A stretch of 64,000 bases of DNA from Parus major (GCF_001522545.3 NC_031772.1:1806603-1870602); one strand, 5' to 3'. Shown: positions 46,599 through 59,589, numbered from the stretch's first letter. Numbers and translations are program-made. The notes: generated by a model not told the origin, from the letters alone.

Positions 46599-49320
46599 GG
46601 GGTGCCTCAGACAGCAGTAGAGAACCTGCAGTCACCCAGGATTGCTGTGGAACCCCTGAAGCACTTGGGATGCTCTGTTTTCTGGGAAGCTGGAACTGTT
46701 CTGTTTCTTCCTGTTTAATTATCGCCACTCCTGCTCCGTGGAACCCTGAAGGGGATTTGTGTTTCAGTGATAGAATGAGGGCAGCAGTAGAAAGCCACAG
46801 AGACTTGGGTTTTCTCTCTGTGGACTTAAAATAAACGACCACACGTTTGATAGGGAAGCTGGTTCTCTCTAGAATTTAAAATTACCTGACAAGAACCTAT
46901 AGAGCTTAATTTCCTTTAAACTGTTAAATGGGAGTCAGAACATGGGGAGAGTCTGTGGAAGAGGCATTAAATGAAACACTTACCAGCAGAGCACCTACAA
47001 ATTCGGGAGCTAATAGATTGTTATCTGCCACAATTTAAAATCCTGAGACCAAATAAAATTCAAAATGTGGATTCTTATTCCTGTGTGCAGCATGAGCAGC
47101 CTTTGCTAAAACGTTCTACGCATAATTTAATGTTCATCCTTTTAACTTTGAAGGCATATTGCCAAAGAATTACTCATACAGTTAAAGAAAAAAACCCTAA
47201 AAATCAGTGAATGTAGCCCATAAATAAGCTACACAGAATTACTTCCCTTTCCAGATTTTTCAACAAATGATAAAGGATATGCTCTTCAAAAATGCATTTA
47301 ATAAAAAGAATCTTTTCAAATAATTTCTCATGCATTCAGCTCTGGCTTTTAATGACTGCTGCAGTAAGCTTGGGAAATTGCTCTCACTCTATTTTAAGAG
47401 CATTTTTACCTAAGTGTTCTTACTGTAAATTTCTCTTGGTGCCTTTGATCCTGCTGGGTGGCACTTGGTGGTTTAGGTGGAAATAAAGCACTGGTGTTGG
47501 AAGTGAGGTCAGTCAAGGGAGAACTGTCAGCAATGGTGTTTGTTATAATTAATGTGATTTGGGACTATGGAAGACAAGCAAGGTGTCATAATTAAACCAT
47601 TCCTTGCAAATTGTTGAAGCTGTTTACTCAGTAAACTGTGTTTTTCTTCATGATAGAGGAGTCATCATTGGACAGCCAGTTGTGCTTGGCCTGCAAGTTA
47701 ATTTGTGAACTTGTTTTTATCATTAAACAGTGTTGAGGCATTCACAGCATTAATTTTTTTTTTTTTAATTTTTTTACTGCATCTCACATTTTACTATTCC
47801 TCTAAAATGACACTTCCATTACTGATTACAGTAGGTTTGGGGCTAAATTCTGTGCTACTATTCATGAAGCCACTTTAAACACATCCAAAAGTGAATTTCA
47901 ATGAACAATCCCCAAAATGTAAATCCACTTTTCTTTTAGGGGTTAAGAAGACCCCTGCCAAAAATGTCAGTGTTTGTGGGTGCTGTGGGAGTGGATTATC
48001 CTTGGCATTGGGAAGTGCTTCCCAATGTGAGAGGAGTTCATGGTTGGAACCTGATATCTCCAAAAACTCAACAAATAGAGATTGGAAAAGTACTGATACT
48101 ACACATACTGTAAAAATAATGGGTGAATAATGAATATTATTGACTTCATTGAATTTAATTTAGGTGTAAGGGAGATCTTAAGCACATGAATAAAAATACT
48201 TTCTTTATGGAGAGAAAAGCAGCAAAATAGAGGAAATGGTTTCTCTGTTTCTCCCCATTAAGAGCTCTGAAAGAATTTAAGATTGGTGCAAAGAGACAGT
48301 AATTCCGAAATACAAAGCTTAAATAATTTCCAAAGCCTACATATTTCTCAAGTTTTGTTGTAATTCTTCCACAAGCACAAAATAGGAGCCTACAGAGGCA
48401 AGATATTAAACTACCTTGAAAAATACTAAGCGATGCTCCATGTAGTGGGAAGTGAAATAAAACTGCAATATAGAAATTCTGTATTGGCTGAGATTGGATG
48501 TTGCTTTCAAAAGCTGCATAAAATGGAAGCCATTAGCTTCTATTTGCATTTAAGCAGTGGAGTTGTAAAACCAGAATGATATAAAATTGTAAATTATAAT
48601 CAGGCAGGTAATGTTACACATTAGAGGAAGATGGTTCAGTTTGAGTATAATGTTTGGAGGAGATGTTTTAAAGAAGTATTCATGGCAAGGGTAATAAAGT
48701 ATTGGACTGATGAGATATTGAGGCATTCTTGTCAGAGTACAGAGATTGCCCCTGGAAGCAGACATTTATTTTTTTCCCCCTGAAATTTACCTTCAGGAGC
48801 ATGAAAACACCTTCATTCCACTGAAGCATTTCCATTTCTTCCTTCTTCATAGAAACTCATCGTTTCTGTCATTTATTTGTAGGTATTTCTCAGTGCCTGC
48901 TATTATTTACTTGAGAAATCAAGGGAAATCAAAATTCTACATAAATGGTCATTAATACTCACTCGGGTGACAAGCCTCTTTCATTTTTTTCCTCCTTACC
49001 CTGTAAAAGTTTTCTTCTAGAAAATGAAGCTTCAAGAATTTGCTTCTTCCAACAGTAATGGGGCTTTTAAGTGAAGATGTGAATGACACGAGCTGCTGGA
49101 GGGCTGCCCTGGGGGAGCAGCAGAGCTCCCAGGCACCAGAGGTGGGTGGCACTTGGAGGATGAAATGTTTTTGAAGTAGAATCTTCCTCTAACTCTGTCT
49201 AATCCTGCCCAGTGGGGTTTAGGACAGTTGGTGATCTGATAATTCTATGTGAGAATGCCACAGGTGTACCTTTGTCAATCAAAAATAAGGGAATACCTGT
49301 GGCTACACTGAAAAGAAATT
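46599..49320 (+). other. Intron, one exon-like site at 49020
   Basis: AT-rich. A very good acceptor (ttaccctgtaaaagttttct then tctag) ends at 49020 and is followed by AAA ATG AAG (KMKLQEFASSN), then AACA and GTAATG. Its phases (0 to 1, or 1 to 2) do not fit the chain, so it is not called. No repeats were recognised. Confidence 0.3.
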
Positions 49321-49392
49321 ATGCACAAGGAACTGCTTCAGCTGTGTCAGGCAAATGGGAGAGCTGGGGATGCTGAGCCTGGAGAGGAGAAA

Positions 49393-49492
49393 NNNNNNNN
49401 NNNNNNNNNNNNNNNNNNNNNNNNNNNNNNNNNNNNNNNNNNNNNNNNNNNNNNNNNNNNNNNNNNNNNNNNNNNNNNNNNNNNNNNNNNNN
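49393..49492. other. Assembly gap, 100 N
   Basis: Exactly 100 N, the usual placeholder for a gap of unknown size. It lies inside a CR1 copy and next to a 41-bp direct duplication, so a collapsed or expanded tandem array is likely. Confidence 0.99.
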
Positions 49493-49574
49493 AGCTCTGG
49501 AGAGACCTCAGAGCCCCTTCCAGTGCCTGAAGGAGCTCTGGAGAGACCTCAGAGCCCCTTCCAGTGCCTGAAGG
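49493..49574 (+). repeat. 41-bp direct duplication inside CR1
   Basis: Two perfect copies of a 41-base unit starting agctctggagagacctcag sit head to tail at the edge of the gap, followed by a third start (agctctgag). More copies may be hidden in the N run. Confidence 0.92.
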
Positions 49575-49890
49575 AGCTCTGAGAGGGATGGAGAGGAGCC
49601 TTGGCCAGGGGCTGGAGTGACAGCAGGAGGGGAATGGCCTGGAGCTGAAGGAGGGTGGGTTTAGATCAGAGGTTCAGCACAAGTCCTTTCCTAAAAGGGT
49701 TGGGGGGCTTTGGGACAGGTGTCCAGAGCTGCTGGGGCTGTCCTGGATCCCTGGCAGTGCCCAAGGCCAGGCTGGACACTGGGGCTGGGACAGGGGGAGG
49801 TGTCCCTGCCATGGCAGGGGAGAAGGGGCTGATTTTGAAGGTCCTTTCCAGGCCAAGCCATTCCAGGATTCCCTGCTCAGAACAGCAGTG

Positions 49891-51430
49891 CAGGGACACT
49901 TTGAGTGCAAAGTTTCTGCTTTCCCACAGGCAGCTCAGCAAGAACAGACTGAGGGCACGAGAGCCACAGGAGAGAAAATCAGATTCGGGCAGGAAAAAGG
50001 GGACTCAGGAGTTCAAACTGTACAAATTACATTACTGCACTCACAATTCCAGCTATACTCCAGTTTCCTGCTAATTCTGATGCCAAGTGAATGGGATTAA
50101 ATCCTTGTTTAAAAGTATCTTCACCAGGACTGACAGTGAAATGTTCCCCTGTGACCAGAGTCAACTGGAAAATCTTTTTGCCAATGATTCAAGTAATATT
50201 ACCCAAGATAATTAATGAGCTTGGAGTAAAAGAGGTATCTGATTCCTAATAAAAAAAAGTGTTTTAGTCCCATTTATTTTATTTTATGTTCATGTTTTAT
50301 AAGTGCATTCTGAATATGCAATCCATGATTCAAACACTACACTGTTTTTAAGCTGTAAAATCCTACGCAAAGCCAATAAGTACAAAAATATGAATCTTAA
50401 AATTATATTCTGATATTTGTGTTACAAACTTGAGAACTGATAGACCTGTTAAACTGAAATATCAGCCTTTCAGCAGCAAGCACTAGTAATAAACTGAACT
50501 ATTTCAGTAACTGTAAACATAATAAAAATCCTCATGATGAATCTCAGCAAAGTTCGTTTGATGAAACTCATAACAAATCCAAAGGAATGAATAATTCTGC
50601 ATTACTGATAAAACCTGGCTAACTTTGTTTTTTATCAAGTGTCAAGAAGTTGTGTTTTGCTAAGGAAGGAACACTAAAAAAGTAAAGGTCCAAAGAAAAA
50701 TCAAGGTCTCTGCAACTGAAGTTCACCTGAACTGATAAAAATGCTTCCAAATTGAAGGTATATTAAGACTGTGAATTTGTTCTTATAGCAATGTAAGAGC
50801 TGCTTAATTATCAGTGTATTTTTGTGACAGGCCCAGTTGATAACTATAAATTATCAGGATTTCTACTTCAGTTTGACCAAGCAAACCATTTGGGGCTTAC
50901 AGCTATTTCCTCAGCCTCAGATTGAGAAAGAGGATTAATTTCAAATAGGGTTAAATTTTCAGTGTCAAATTGTGTTAGTTACAACAGAGAAGAAACTTAC
51001 TTTGTCTATTTAACCTAATTCTAGTGAAGAAAATACTGCAATCCTTTCCTGAGAACACTGGGAGAAGGTGTTTGTAATTCCAAGAGCAAAGTTTCCATAT
51101 TGGGGCCAGGTAAATGTTCAGAGGTGCAGCTGTGGAGGAAATGTTCATTAGCCCAGAGGTGCAAATCCTGTCTTGGCATCACCCTTCATCCAAGGGCTTC
51201 TTTATGCACCAAGTGTGGAACAAGAAATGCTTTTTTTAGCCACACAAGATTAGTGGAAGAAGCAGATTAATCTCACAAGCATTTTCATTACCTTTAACTC
51301 TGTTAGCATTCATTGTGGATGCACTGATGGGGTCCAGCCAGATGCCTGAATCCTGAAATCCTGAGCACTGTGACTACTTCAACAGCCTTGCTTTTCCCTT
51401 TTGTGGTGTTTTGGTTTGTTTTTTTGTTTG
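49891..51430 (+). other. Intron
   Basis: AT-rich, with no recognised repeat. A segment ending ttggggccag then GTAAAT at 51110 is open for 15 codons (KVFVIPRAKFPYWGQ), but its acceptor is poor. Confidence 0.35.
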
Positions 51431-51452
51431 TTTTTTTTTTTTTTTTTTTTTT
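51431..51452 (+). repeat. Poly-T tract, 22 T
   Basis: An uninterrupted T run preceded by ttttttgtttg. It ends in ttcag, so it also acts as a very long polypyrimidine tract for the exon candidate that follows. Confidence 0.95.
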
Positions 51453-51455
51453 CAG

Positions 51456-51527
51456 AAATTGTGCCAAGGTTCTCAACAAGTAAATGTAATTCTGGTGATG
51501 TTCCAGGTGATAATCCAACTTTGTGCA
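51456..51527 (+). CDS. Candidate coding exon of the long plus-strand gene
   Basis: A 22-T tract and CAG form an extreme acceptor, and GTGCA then GTAAGA is a strong donor. The 72-nt segment is open in two frames. Phase 1 to 1 reads IVPRFSTSKCNSGDVPGDNP then TLC; phase 0 to 0 reads KLCQGSQQVNVILVMFQVII then QLCA. The first fits between the exons at 45794 and 60552 and is preferred. The poly-T could instead be the tail of an old reverse-orientation retroposon, which would lower the value of the acceptor. Confidence 0.35.
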
Positions 51528-53829
51528 GTAAGACACTGCAGTTGATGCCTCTGCATTTGGGGTGGGAAGGCAGCAGCCACTTAAAGCTGGTTCTGGGTCC
51601 TGTAGGTTCAAAAACCTTATCCCAGTGAGGCTCCATCAGATGGGTTTGCTGAGCACACCCTCTGTCTTAATTTAACCCAAAAGGATGATTTAATCCAGAA
51701 TAAAATACTGGAATGATTTAAATGTGTCTGCTGGTGGGAGCGCTCAGGACATTCACAGTTCTCACTCCTGTGAAATAAATGCACTAAAACATCAAAAACT
51801 TGTGGATCCTCGGTGTGTTTGGCCTTTTCCATGGCCAGAGTCAGGAATGAGCAGTGCAGCTGTTGCAGCTGCAGGAGTTTGTGTGACAGCAGTGTGGAGA
51901 GCTCTCTCCATGTCAGGTTTTTAATGCAGCCCCTGCCATCCCCACGGTTCAGGTGAAGCCTGGCTTGCTCCAGGTGTTGTGGTCCCAGTGTCCTGGGCAC
52001 TGTGTCCCCCTGCAGTGACCTTGCTGAGGCCAGCAGGGTTTGCTGGAGTCCTGCAGCGCTGTCCTGGGCACAGGGACAGTGCAGAATCCCCCCAGGGCTC
52101 ACCAGATGTTCTGCATGTGCAGCTGGCTGTGAGGCTGCTGCTCTCCTGCCAGAAGAACGCTTCTTGCTGGATCCTGTGGAGATCTCTGCAAGTGAGCTGC
52201 TCAAAGATGCAGCTTAATACTCTTTTAATAGCAGAGATTCAGCTCTTTCTGCTGAGAACAGATTCTCCTTTGGTTTATGTCCTTATTGTATACCTAAATA
52301 ATTCTCTTCGATTTAAAGGAACAAACCATATGAATAAGGAAATTCTTCCCTTTTTTTATGCTTGTATTTGCTTTTCTAGATCTGCTCAGTGTGGGAAGTC
52401 TGAGGAATTTGGTCTGGAGCTGCCTTGGAAATGGAGAGTTGAGATGTCACTCTGTGTTCTGTAATAGAGTAACATCTGTCCACTGATGACAGCCCCATCA
52501 AACATTGCTGTGTCTGTTCGCTTCAGTTAAGCAAGTTAAAATTATCAGCAGTGGAATGTTCTTGTTTGTGTTCTTTTTAGCCCTCTGTAGCAAATACTAA
52601 ATGTGCTCTTCCTTCCTGGAAGCTTCTTGTTGTTCTGTTAATGAGACTTCACACATTAAAGAGCATGGTGGAGCCAGGATGACACACTTGACGTTTTCTT
52701 GTTGCTAGGAAAGGATGAATCTGCTGTCTAACGTGTTGATTTTCCTTTTGAATCTATCCAATGTATCCCATTAAAATTTTCCTTCATTTAAGCTGTAAAA
52801 TCAAATTCTCACTTCCTAGAGCCAAAAGCTGGGGCTCATTAATACTCAGAGTGAGCTTAAACCCATAGTTTAATAATTGAATTAACTTAAAAAGGTAAAT
52901 ATACTAATTTTTTTGTAGTTCACAAGAGGTATTTTCCCCCTCCTGCAGCATAATTTAGAAGGTCTGATTGCTTTGCTGCTTTTCCTGAAATGACAGATGA
53001 TTTTGTGCAAGCTCTCAGTTTTCCTTCCCAATTCCCCAACTTGAGGATTGTCATACCAAGCTTTATTGCCTTTGCAATGAATTTTTTCCTTGGGAGGTAC
53101 TATTTTGAGCACAGATTTTCTGTAACAGTGGGAATTATTATCTGTGACTAATAACAATCTCTGTGGAGCTTATTACACAACGAAGACAGATCATGTGCTT
53201 GAATATATTCATGTGATTGCTTCCAGCAACGAGTAGCTTAAATTTTTCTAAGTTGCTGCTTTATCAAAAATGATTTTTTTCCCCTAGTGAAATAAGGTTT
53301 ATTATTACTGCTATTTTAACTCAAGTTCAATAATACTTAGGTGAACTTTCATGCAACAATCTAGAAAAATGTAAGAATTAATGGTGGTTACTGTGGTCCT
53401 TGAACTGTTCTAAGAGAATTTTAATTGTAATTTAAATGGATCTTTCTATAGCTAAACTATGTTTCTAAAATAACATTTCTTCAGAATTGCCCCACAGATG
53501 TGCCAATAATAAGATACCAGTAGAGGAGACTTGGAACCCAAGTTTATCTTTGTTTATTTATTTTTAAGCAGCTGTTATTTGGTATAAATGTTCTGAGAAT
53601 TACTTATCCTGCTGGGCAGTGTGGAGCTCTCCAGAACATCCAGGGCTTTGCAGGAAGATCAGAGTCAGGATCTTGTTTTGTCTGTTATGGCTGAATTTCA
53701 TTTTCTAATCCCTGTTTAAGTATTTGTGTAGAGAAAACTTGAAGGCAAAGCAACCTGTAATAATAAAGAGTACAGGACTGGTGTCTGTGTAAACATGAGG
53801 TTTATTACCTTGTTTTATGTTGATTTTTG
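51528..53829 (+). other. Intron; long minus-strand ORF without splice support
   Basis: A 195-codon minus-strand frame (51617-52204, starting MSSSLAEISTGSSKKRSSGR) is the longest repeat-free ATG frame outside the CpG island. The segment is GC-richer than its surroundings, which lengthens chance ORFs. It has no recognised domain and no visible promoter. It is left as a note, not a gene. Confidence 0.3.
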
Positions 53830-53890
53830 TAGGTAACAAGATGATCTTTAAGGTCCTTTCTAAGCCAGGCCATTCTGTGATTCTGTTATG
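53830..53890 (+). mobile_element. CR1 3'-end fragment, plus orientation
   Basis: The sequence aagatgatctttaaggtcc, then tttctaagccaggccattc, then tgtgattctg is the canonical CR1 3' terminus, including the ATTCTGTGATTCTG-type tail. Only the last 60 bases are recognisable. Confidence 0.8.
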
Positions 53891-56800
53891 TCAGGCAAAT
53901 TTGCACAGTAGGCAGATCTGCTTTGGATTTGCTTCTATTAAATCAACCCTGAGGATGTAAAATAAAGTGTAAGTGAACAACAGGAACTTGTTACTCCATA
54001 AATGCCAAGCTGAGATTGCAAACCAAGTGTCAGCAATGAGAGCCACAAGGGATTTCTGTATTGGACTCGTCCAAAAATGAGGATATTGGAGGTGCTGGTT
54101 TTCTGTAGAAATTGCATGTGGGGTGGGTTTGATTTATTTTGGAGGGCCTGGAACAACAAAGAAGTGCTGGCTACTGTTGAGTGACATTTATTTATGACCT
54201 TGCCAAGCTGGGGCAGTGCCTGGGCACTGTCACCTTGTTGGGCAGCCAGTGCTGTCCTGGGAGATGGGCACAGGGTTGTGTGTGAGGGGAGGGGTGAAGG
54301 ATGGGCACTGCAAGCAAAGCAGGGCAAGTCATTGGGAAATAAGAAGTATTTTCAAAAACCTCTGTGAGGATCTGATTGCTGTTTGAGTTCTGTCACTTCA
54401 GAATCCAAACACAGCGTGATTATCGGAATTAAAGGGTTTCTACTGTGGAGAGTGAAACAAGGTCAAAAAGCAGAGTGATTTGAATAGTGCAAGTTAGACA
54501 ATGATTATTGAGAAATACTTCATGACACAGAGCTACCAAAAAATGGCAATTGAAGAGGAGGGACCAGGGAAGATGTTGTAGTTGTGCTTTCTTAACTGTG
54601 TGAAGTTGTCAAACTGCAGAGTAACTTCATTTTAATGAAACCTGTCCTGTGGTTCTGTCACACTGCTGGGATGTGGAAGGCAAAGAAAGCCCTTCAGGCC
54701 TTGACATTCCATTCCAAAGTAGGATGATGATGAGGATGATGATGAGGATGATGAATTCTACCTTGTGGGTTTCCACACTTTGGAGCTTTAAGCCAGCCAT
54801 GGGATCTGTCTGGAGCCAGCAGAGCTGTGCCAGGGCTTGGTGGTGAGGCACCTGCTGGGAGTCACCCTTGCTCCAGCAAAGATCCAATCTGACATCAGCT
54901 CCTGCTCCTCAAACTGACTTTAAAGATGTTGTTATAGGCTTCTTTTCACAGGGGCAGCCACTAAAATAGCTATATCTGGAGTGCTGCGTTGGTTTGGATG
55001 GTTTTTTTTAAATACTCCTTCAGTTGCCTTGATTGAGAAATCACTGGGGAATGACTGATACATCTTGTCAAGCTAAGATGAATTTTAGTTGCCTTAATGC
55101 CAGACTGATGGCTTCATCCTGCTTGTCCTGCCCCAGCTGGTTGAAATTTAGGGAATTTGTCTACTCTCACAAGAAAGTGTCTGTGGACTTTCAGTGCTAC
55201 CAGTGATGACAGCAGCAAAAACTTGTTTTGACTTTGTGGGACACAGATGAGGGGGAAGGCCCAGGGGGATTTGTCTCCTCATAAATGCCTTGCAGACTTG
55301 TACTGGTTATGAATTTAGGAGGGAGACTGCTCTGGCACCCTTATGCCAGAGTTTCATTTATTATGTGCTATTTTAATAAATTACTCATTGATGCCCTGAG
55401 AGTATTTTCTCTGATCTGTGTCTGTTCTTTTGTATTGTTCTAATTATTTATTTTAACTTCCTTTTGTCTATAAATCCTCAAAATGATAACACACATTTCA
55501 TCCATATGCATTTTTAATTCTTTATCCCATGGACTGATAAATAATTATATTGTCAAATCCTGCTTGTGTTAGTGTTTTTGAGCTGGTGGGAGTGCTTTGG
55601 ATAGCTCATTAAACTTAATATATAGGAAAATTTATTATAGATAAGGAGAACAATTACCAGAAACTACATTATGAAATGTTTGTCAAAATTGAGTAGCTTA
55701 AATATTGATGAAGTCAAGCAGAAGGATCAATGACAGTTACTGAGCTGGATTCTGGAGCAGCAGAATACAACTTCATTTAGCATCACAGTGTCTCTCCCAC
55801 ATCCTACATAAATCATGGAACTCATTTGAATATATTGGCTTTATGTCTAGGAAACCTCACAAAATTCTGAGAAACCTGGTGAGTTTATAGAGTCAATAGT
55901 TCCCTGAGAGGCCCAAGAGCAACAAGAGCATTCCTGATGTGTTCCACACTGCTGGGATCAGCAGTGATTGCAGTTCCTGTGGTTTTGTGGGGCTTTTCTT
56001 CTTCCCCTTCCTAATGCAGCCTTAAAACAGAAGTCAGCTTTTGTATTTGATGAATGAGTCCTACAGCTCTGAGACACTTGGCTCAATCAATGTGCTTGTT
56101 CCTCTCACCAGTTTTGTTGTTTTCCTCGTGTTTTGCAGAGGTAAACTGCAATTCTGGAAGGGAGGAATTCCCACCTCCCCTGCCCCCAGCCCTGCAAATG
56201 CCTCAGCTGGGCTCAGGTGAGGGCTTGTCCCCTCATCTGCTACCTGCACTTCTGGATTTCTAGTTTATTTTCATTTTTACTCACTTTATTTACATTTTTA
56301 CTTATTATACCTGACAGTAAGATCTTAATTTGAACTAAAACACGCCCTTGGCATTGCAGGTATCTGAAGTGTTCAGGAATTACACTTTTAAGGCTACAGG
56401 CACCAGGTGGCTGGGTAGCTCTGAGGTGTCTCAAGTGTCCTCTTTGGGTACAATGATGTAGTTTGGACTTTTTTTATGCTGGCAAGCCCAAGAATGAAAA
56501 GACAAAAGATTGTTTTATACAATATGCTTTAAAGAAGTTTTAAATCCCCAGGGAGCAGCTGGGGAGTCTTGTCCAGTCCCTGTGGCTGGTGTGTGGAGGG
56601 ATGAGAACTGGGAAAGCAGAGAACACTGGAAATGCATTTCTGCATCCTCTTCCAGCACCACCCACCCCCCCAGAGGAAAAAAATATAACACTGTTTCCAT
56701 GGAAAAATCAACATGACAGAGGGACTGCTGGATAGCCAATACCATTTTTTAAAATCCAATTGGTTGCAGCTGTACTGAGAGGCAACAAATGTTTTGCTGC

Positions 56801-56949
56801 CTTTGCTGCCAAATAATAGATTATATTTGGAAGCATAAGACTAATGAAAAAATAGAGTTCAGAAACAGAGTGATTGCAAAGCTTCAGGCATAAGAAAGGA
56901 AACTGTTAGCTTGCTTTGTAAAGCAAGCCCCAAAAATTTAGGGTGCTGT
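53891..56949 (+). other. Intron
   Basis: AT-rich. It contains a GAT/GAG trinucleotide patch at 54720-54753. No exon has both good splice sites and a fitting phase. Confidence 0.4.
54720..54753 (+). repeat. GAT-type trinucleotide repeat
   Basis: aggatgatgatgaggatgat continues with gatgaggatgatg, an imperfect run of about eleven triplets. Confidence 0.8.
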
Positions 56950-56965
56950 TTTTTTTTAGACACGA

Positions 56966-57530
56966 TGTAAAGTTATATATAATGTTGTTTCCTGAAGATG
57001 CAGTTTTTGGTGTAAAGTTATAAATGTTATTTCCTGAAGATGCAGTTTTTGGTGTAAAGTTATAAATGTTGTTTTCTGAAGATGCAGTTTTTGGTGTAAA
57101 GTTATAAATGTTGTTTCCTGAAGATGCAGTTTTTGGTGTAAAGTTNNNNNNNNNNNNNNNNNNNNNNNATAAATGTTGTTTCCTGAAGATGCAGTTTTTG
57201 GTGTAAAGTTATATATAATGTTGTTTCCTGAAGATGCAGTTTTTGGTGTAAAGTTATAAATGTTTCCTGAAGATGCAGTTTTTGGTGTAAAGTTATAAAT
57301 GTTGTTTCCTGAAGATGCAGTTTTTGGTGTAAAGTTATAAATGTTTCCTGAAGATGCAGTTTTTGGTGTAAAGTTATATAATGTTTCCTGAAGGTGCAGT
57401 TTTTGGTGTAAAGTTATATATAATGTTTCCTGAAGATGCAGTTTTTGGTGTAAAGTTATAAATGTTGTATTCTGAAGATGCAGTTTTTGGTGTAAAGTTA
57501 TAAATGTTGTTTTCTGAAGATGCAGTTTTT
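56966..57530 (+). repeat. AT-rich minisatellite, unit about 42 bp, 13 or more copies
   Basis: The core of the unit is tttcctgaagatgcagtttt then tggtgtaaagttat. Copies vary between aaatgttgtttcc, aaatgtttcc, atatataatgttg and atataatg at the start. A 23-base N run (57146-57168) lies inside. Copies carrying the same small deletion recur apart from each other, which suggests unequal exchange. Confidence 0.95.
57146..57168. other. Assembly gap, 23 N, inside the minisatellite
   Basis: A short N run within the 42-bp array, so the copy number here is uncertain. Confidence 0.99.
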
Positions 57531-59589
57531 CACCATGGCAGTGATGCCAAGCTTCCTGCTCGCTGCTGGCTGTAATTTATCCAGCTCCCAGCAGCAGCCA
57601 TCTGCTTGGGAAGTCACCGAGCCAGGCTGGGGTGCAGGAGGGCAGCAAGGTGGGAGAGGAGGGAGGGGAATTGTGCTGGACCTGCCCTGGTTGAGCTCAC
57701 ATGTGTGCCCTGCAGGGCTTGGCATGTGAGAAACACTTTGGGTTCAGCAGAGGAGCAGCAGCTCTTACACCTCTGGTGACTATCACAGGTGACCAAATCG
57801 TTCCGTTTCATTACCTGAAGTGATTAGATATGAGAATCAAAAAAGGAAAACTGTTATTCTCTCAAGCTCCTCGTAATCCCACCTGGAAGTTAAGTGTGTG
57901 CCATTAAATCTCGTTAGAGCCAACAATCAGCTTTATTTACTTTTCAGTCAGTTGCCCATTGCCATGACAGAAGCATCGATTTGTATCTTTTAGAGATCCA
58001 TAAGTGCAGACTGGAGCTCCAGTGGCACGGGTGGATGGAAGCACTTCTGTAAGAATGGGTAAGTGCAATCAATAATGCCACCTGACATCCAGGAGAGAAG
58101 AAATATCTTTACAACATCAAGCAATGCAATCTGATCCATGTTTGGGGTATTGGGAGACTCATCAAATATCTGTGCAACGAGCAGGAATTGATTTTCCAGT
58201 CCCTGCCCACCTGATGTGAATGTGTGTGTGCATCACTGAGGAGCATTCATGCAAACTTTGTCTGCTGAGCTGGTGGTAAGATTTTACTAAAACATGCTGT
58301 CGTTCACTTTTTTTTTTTACAGCTTGTTGGTGATGAATGATTTAGGAATTTAAATCCTCACCTTTAGAATTCACCATCTGTTACTGATGTCTCCTTTAGC
58401 AGCTTAACTCGGTATAATTCAGATTGCAGCTACCTCTGACCTAAGAGCTGTGCATGACTACTCCAGTAGTATCCTTAAAAAGCCTCATGTTTTATTTCCT
58501 ATTGGGAATATGTGCATCAGGCATTGGTAGAATGAGAAATTAACTTTAGAGGTCTGCAGTGCCTGGGAGTTGGAGGTCAAAGCTGCAGCTTTCTGTTGGC
58601 TCCAAACAAAACCCCTTTCCTGATCAGCATCTGTGGACAAGCTGAAACCCATTTTGCAGCGTGGTTTTAGGGGGTTTAATGGAGTAAACACACACTTTCC
58701 TCCATCAAAATGAAGCATGTTTTACACCAGATGTTGTTGGGTACCATGAAACACTTGTTTATATAAATAAAATATATATTCATGGGAAAATGTGCTGCTT
58801 TCACACTTTTAAAAGCTGGTGTATACCTGGATTCTAAAGCTTATATTACTCCTAATATATATGGAATTATACAAGTTGTATAAAACAGTTATAAATTGTG
58901 TAAAGTAGATATATTCAAAAGAGCAGAATGATAAACAGAATTATGAGAATTTTTGTTTTTCACTTGGACACCTTTGAGTATGGACATTGTGCTGGATTTT
59001 TCATTTTGGACACGGCACTTCCTAAACTAAAATCCAGATGTTGAAAGCTTGCAAATATTTGATTTGTGAACTATTATTAGTATGTTTTGGAATCAATTCA
59101 ATTCTACTTAGTGAGTGTTCACATAAATTTGGATTAGTTTAGTGATATTTTAATTTTTTCAAAGGTCTCCTTGGCCCTGCTACTATGGGGTTTTCAGGCA
59201 CAAATAGTCCTGCAGGTGCAGGTGTTCAGCAGATGGAATAAAGCTGCCATAAAAGTGCAGGTGTGCACAGCAGGTTTGTCAAGTGAGGCTTCTGTAAAAC
59301 ATGACAAAACTGTGTTTTTCTGGGAGTTCAGAGGGAATTGCTGTGGATTTCTGGCTGTGCCATGATTCCAGGGATGCTGGGTGTCTCTGCCCCGTGGTCC
59401 TGGCTGGCAGCTGGGTCAGTGCAGAGCCTGGGTGCAGCTCTCCCCCATCTCTGCTGCACCAGGGCTCACCTGGGCAGCTCTGGCTCATACCTGGAGTTTT
59501 ATCTTTCATGTTACTCCTAAGTGTGGAGTTTTGAGCTTCATTTGAAGTGTCAGTGAGCTCCCTTCACAGAGTGGGCAGACAGAAAAATT
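57531..59589 (+). other. Intron
   Basis: AT-rich, with a GC-richer patch at 57535-57730. No repeats or exons are supported. Confidence 0.4.

Larger units (their letters stand above)
49321..49890 (+). mobile_element. CR1 LINE fragment, plus orientation, interrupted by a gap
   Basis: CR1 text is clear on both sides of the gap: gagagctggggatgctgagc and ctggagaggagaa before it; gagccccttccagtgcctga, cctggatccctggcagtgcc, aaggccaggctggacactgg, tgtccctgccatggcagggg and aaggtcctttccaggcc after it. It has the usual 3' end order and lies in the same direction as the long gene. Confidence 0.88.

Noticed and set aside
46144..46842. Repeat-protein ORFs of 223 and 232 codons on opposite strands
   Set aside because: They are a by-product of a 24-bp stop-free tandem unit. 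The frames are open on both strands and there are no splice sites or conserved flanks.
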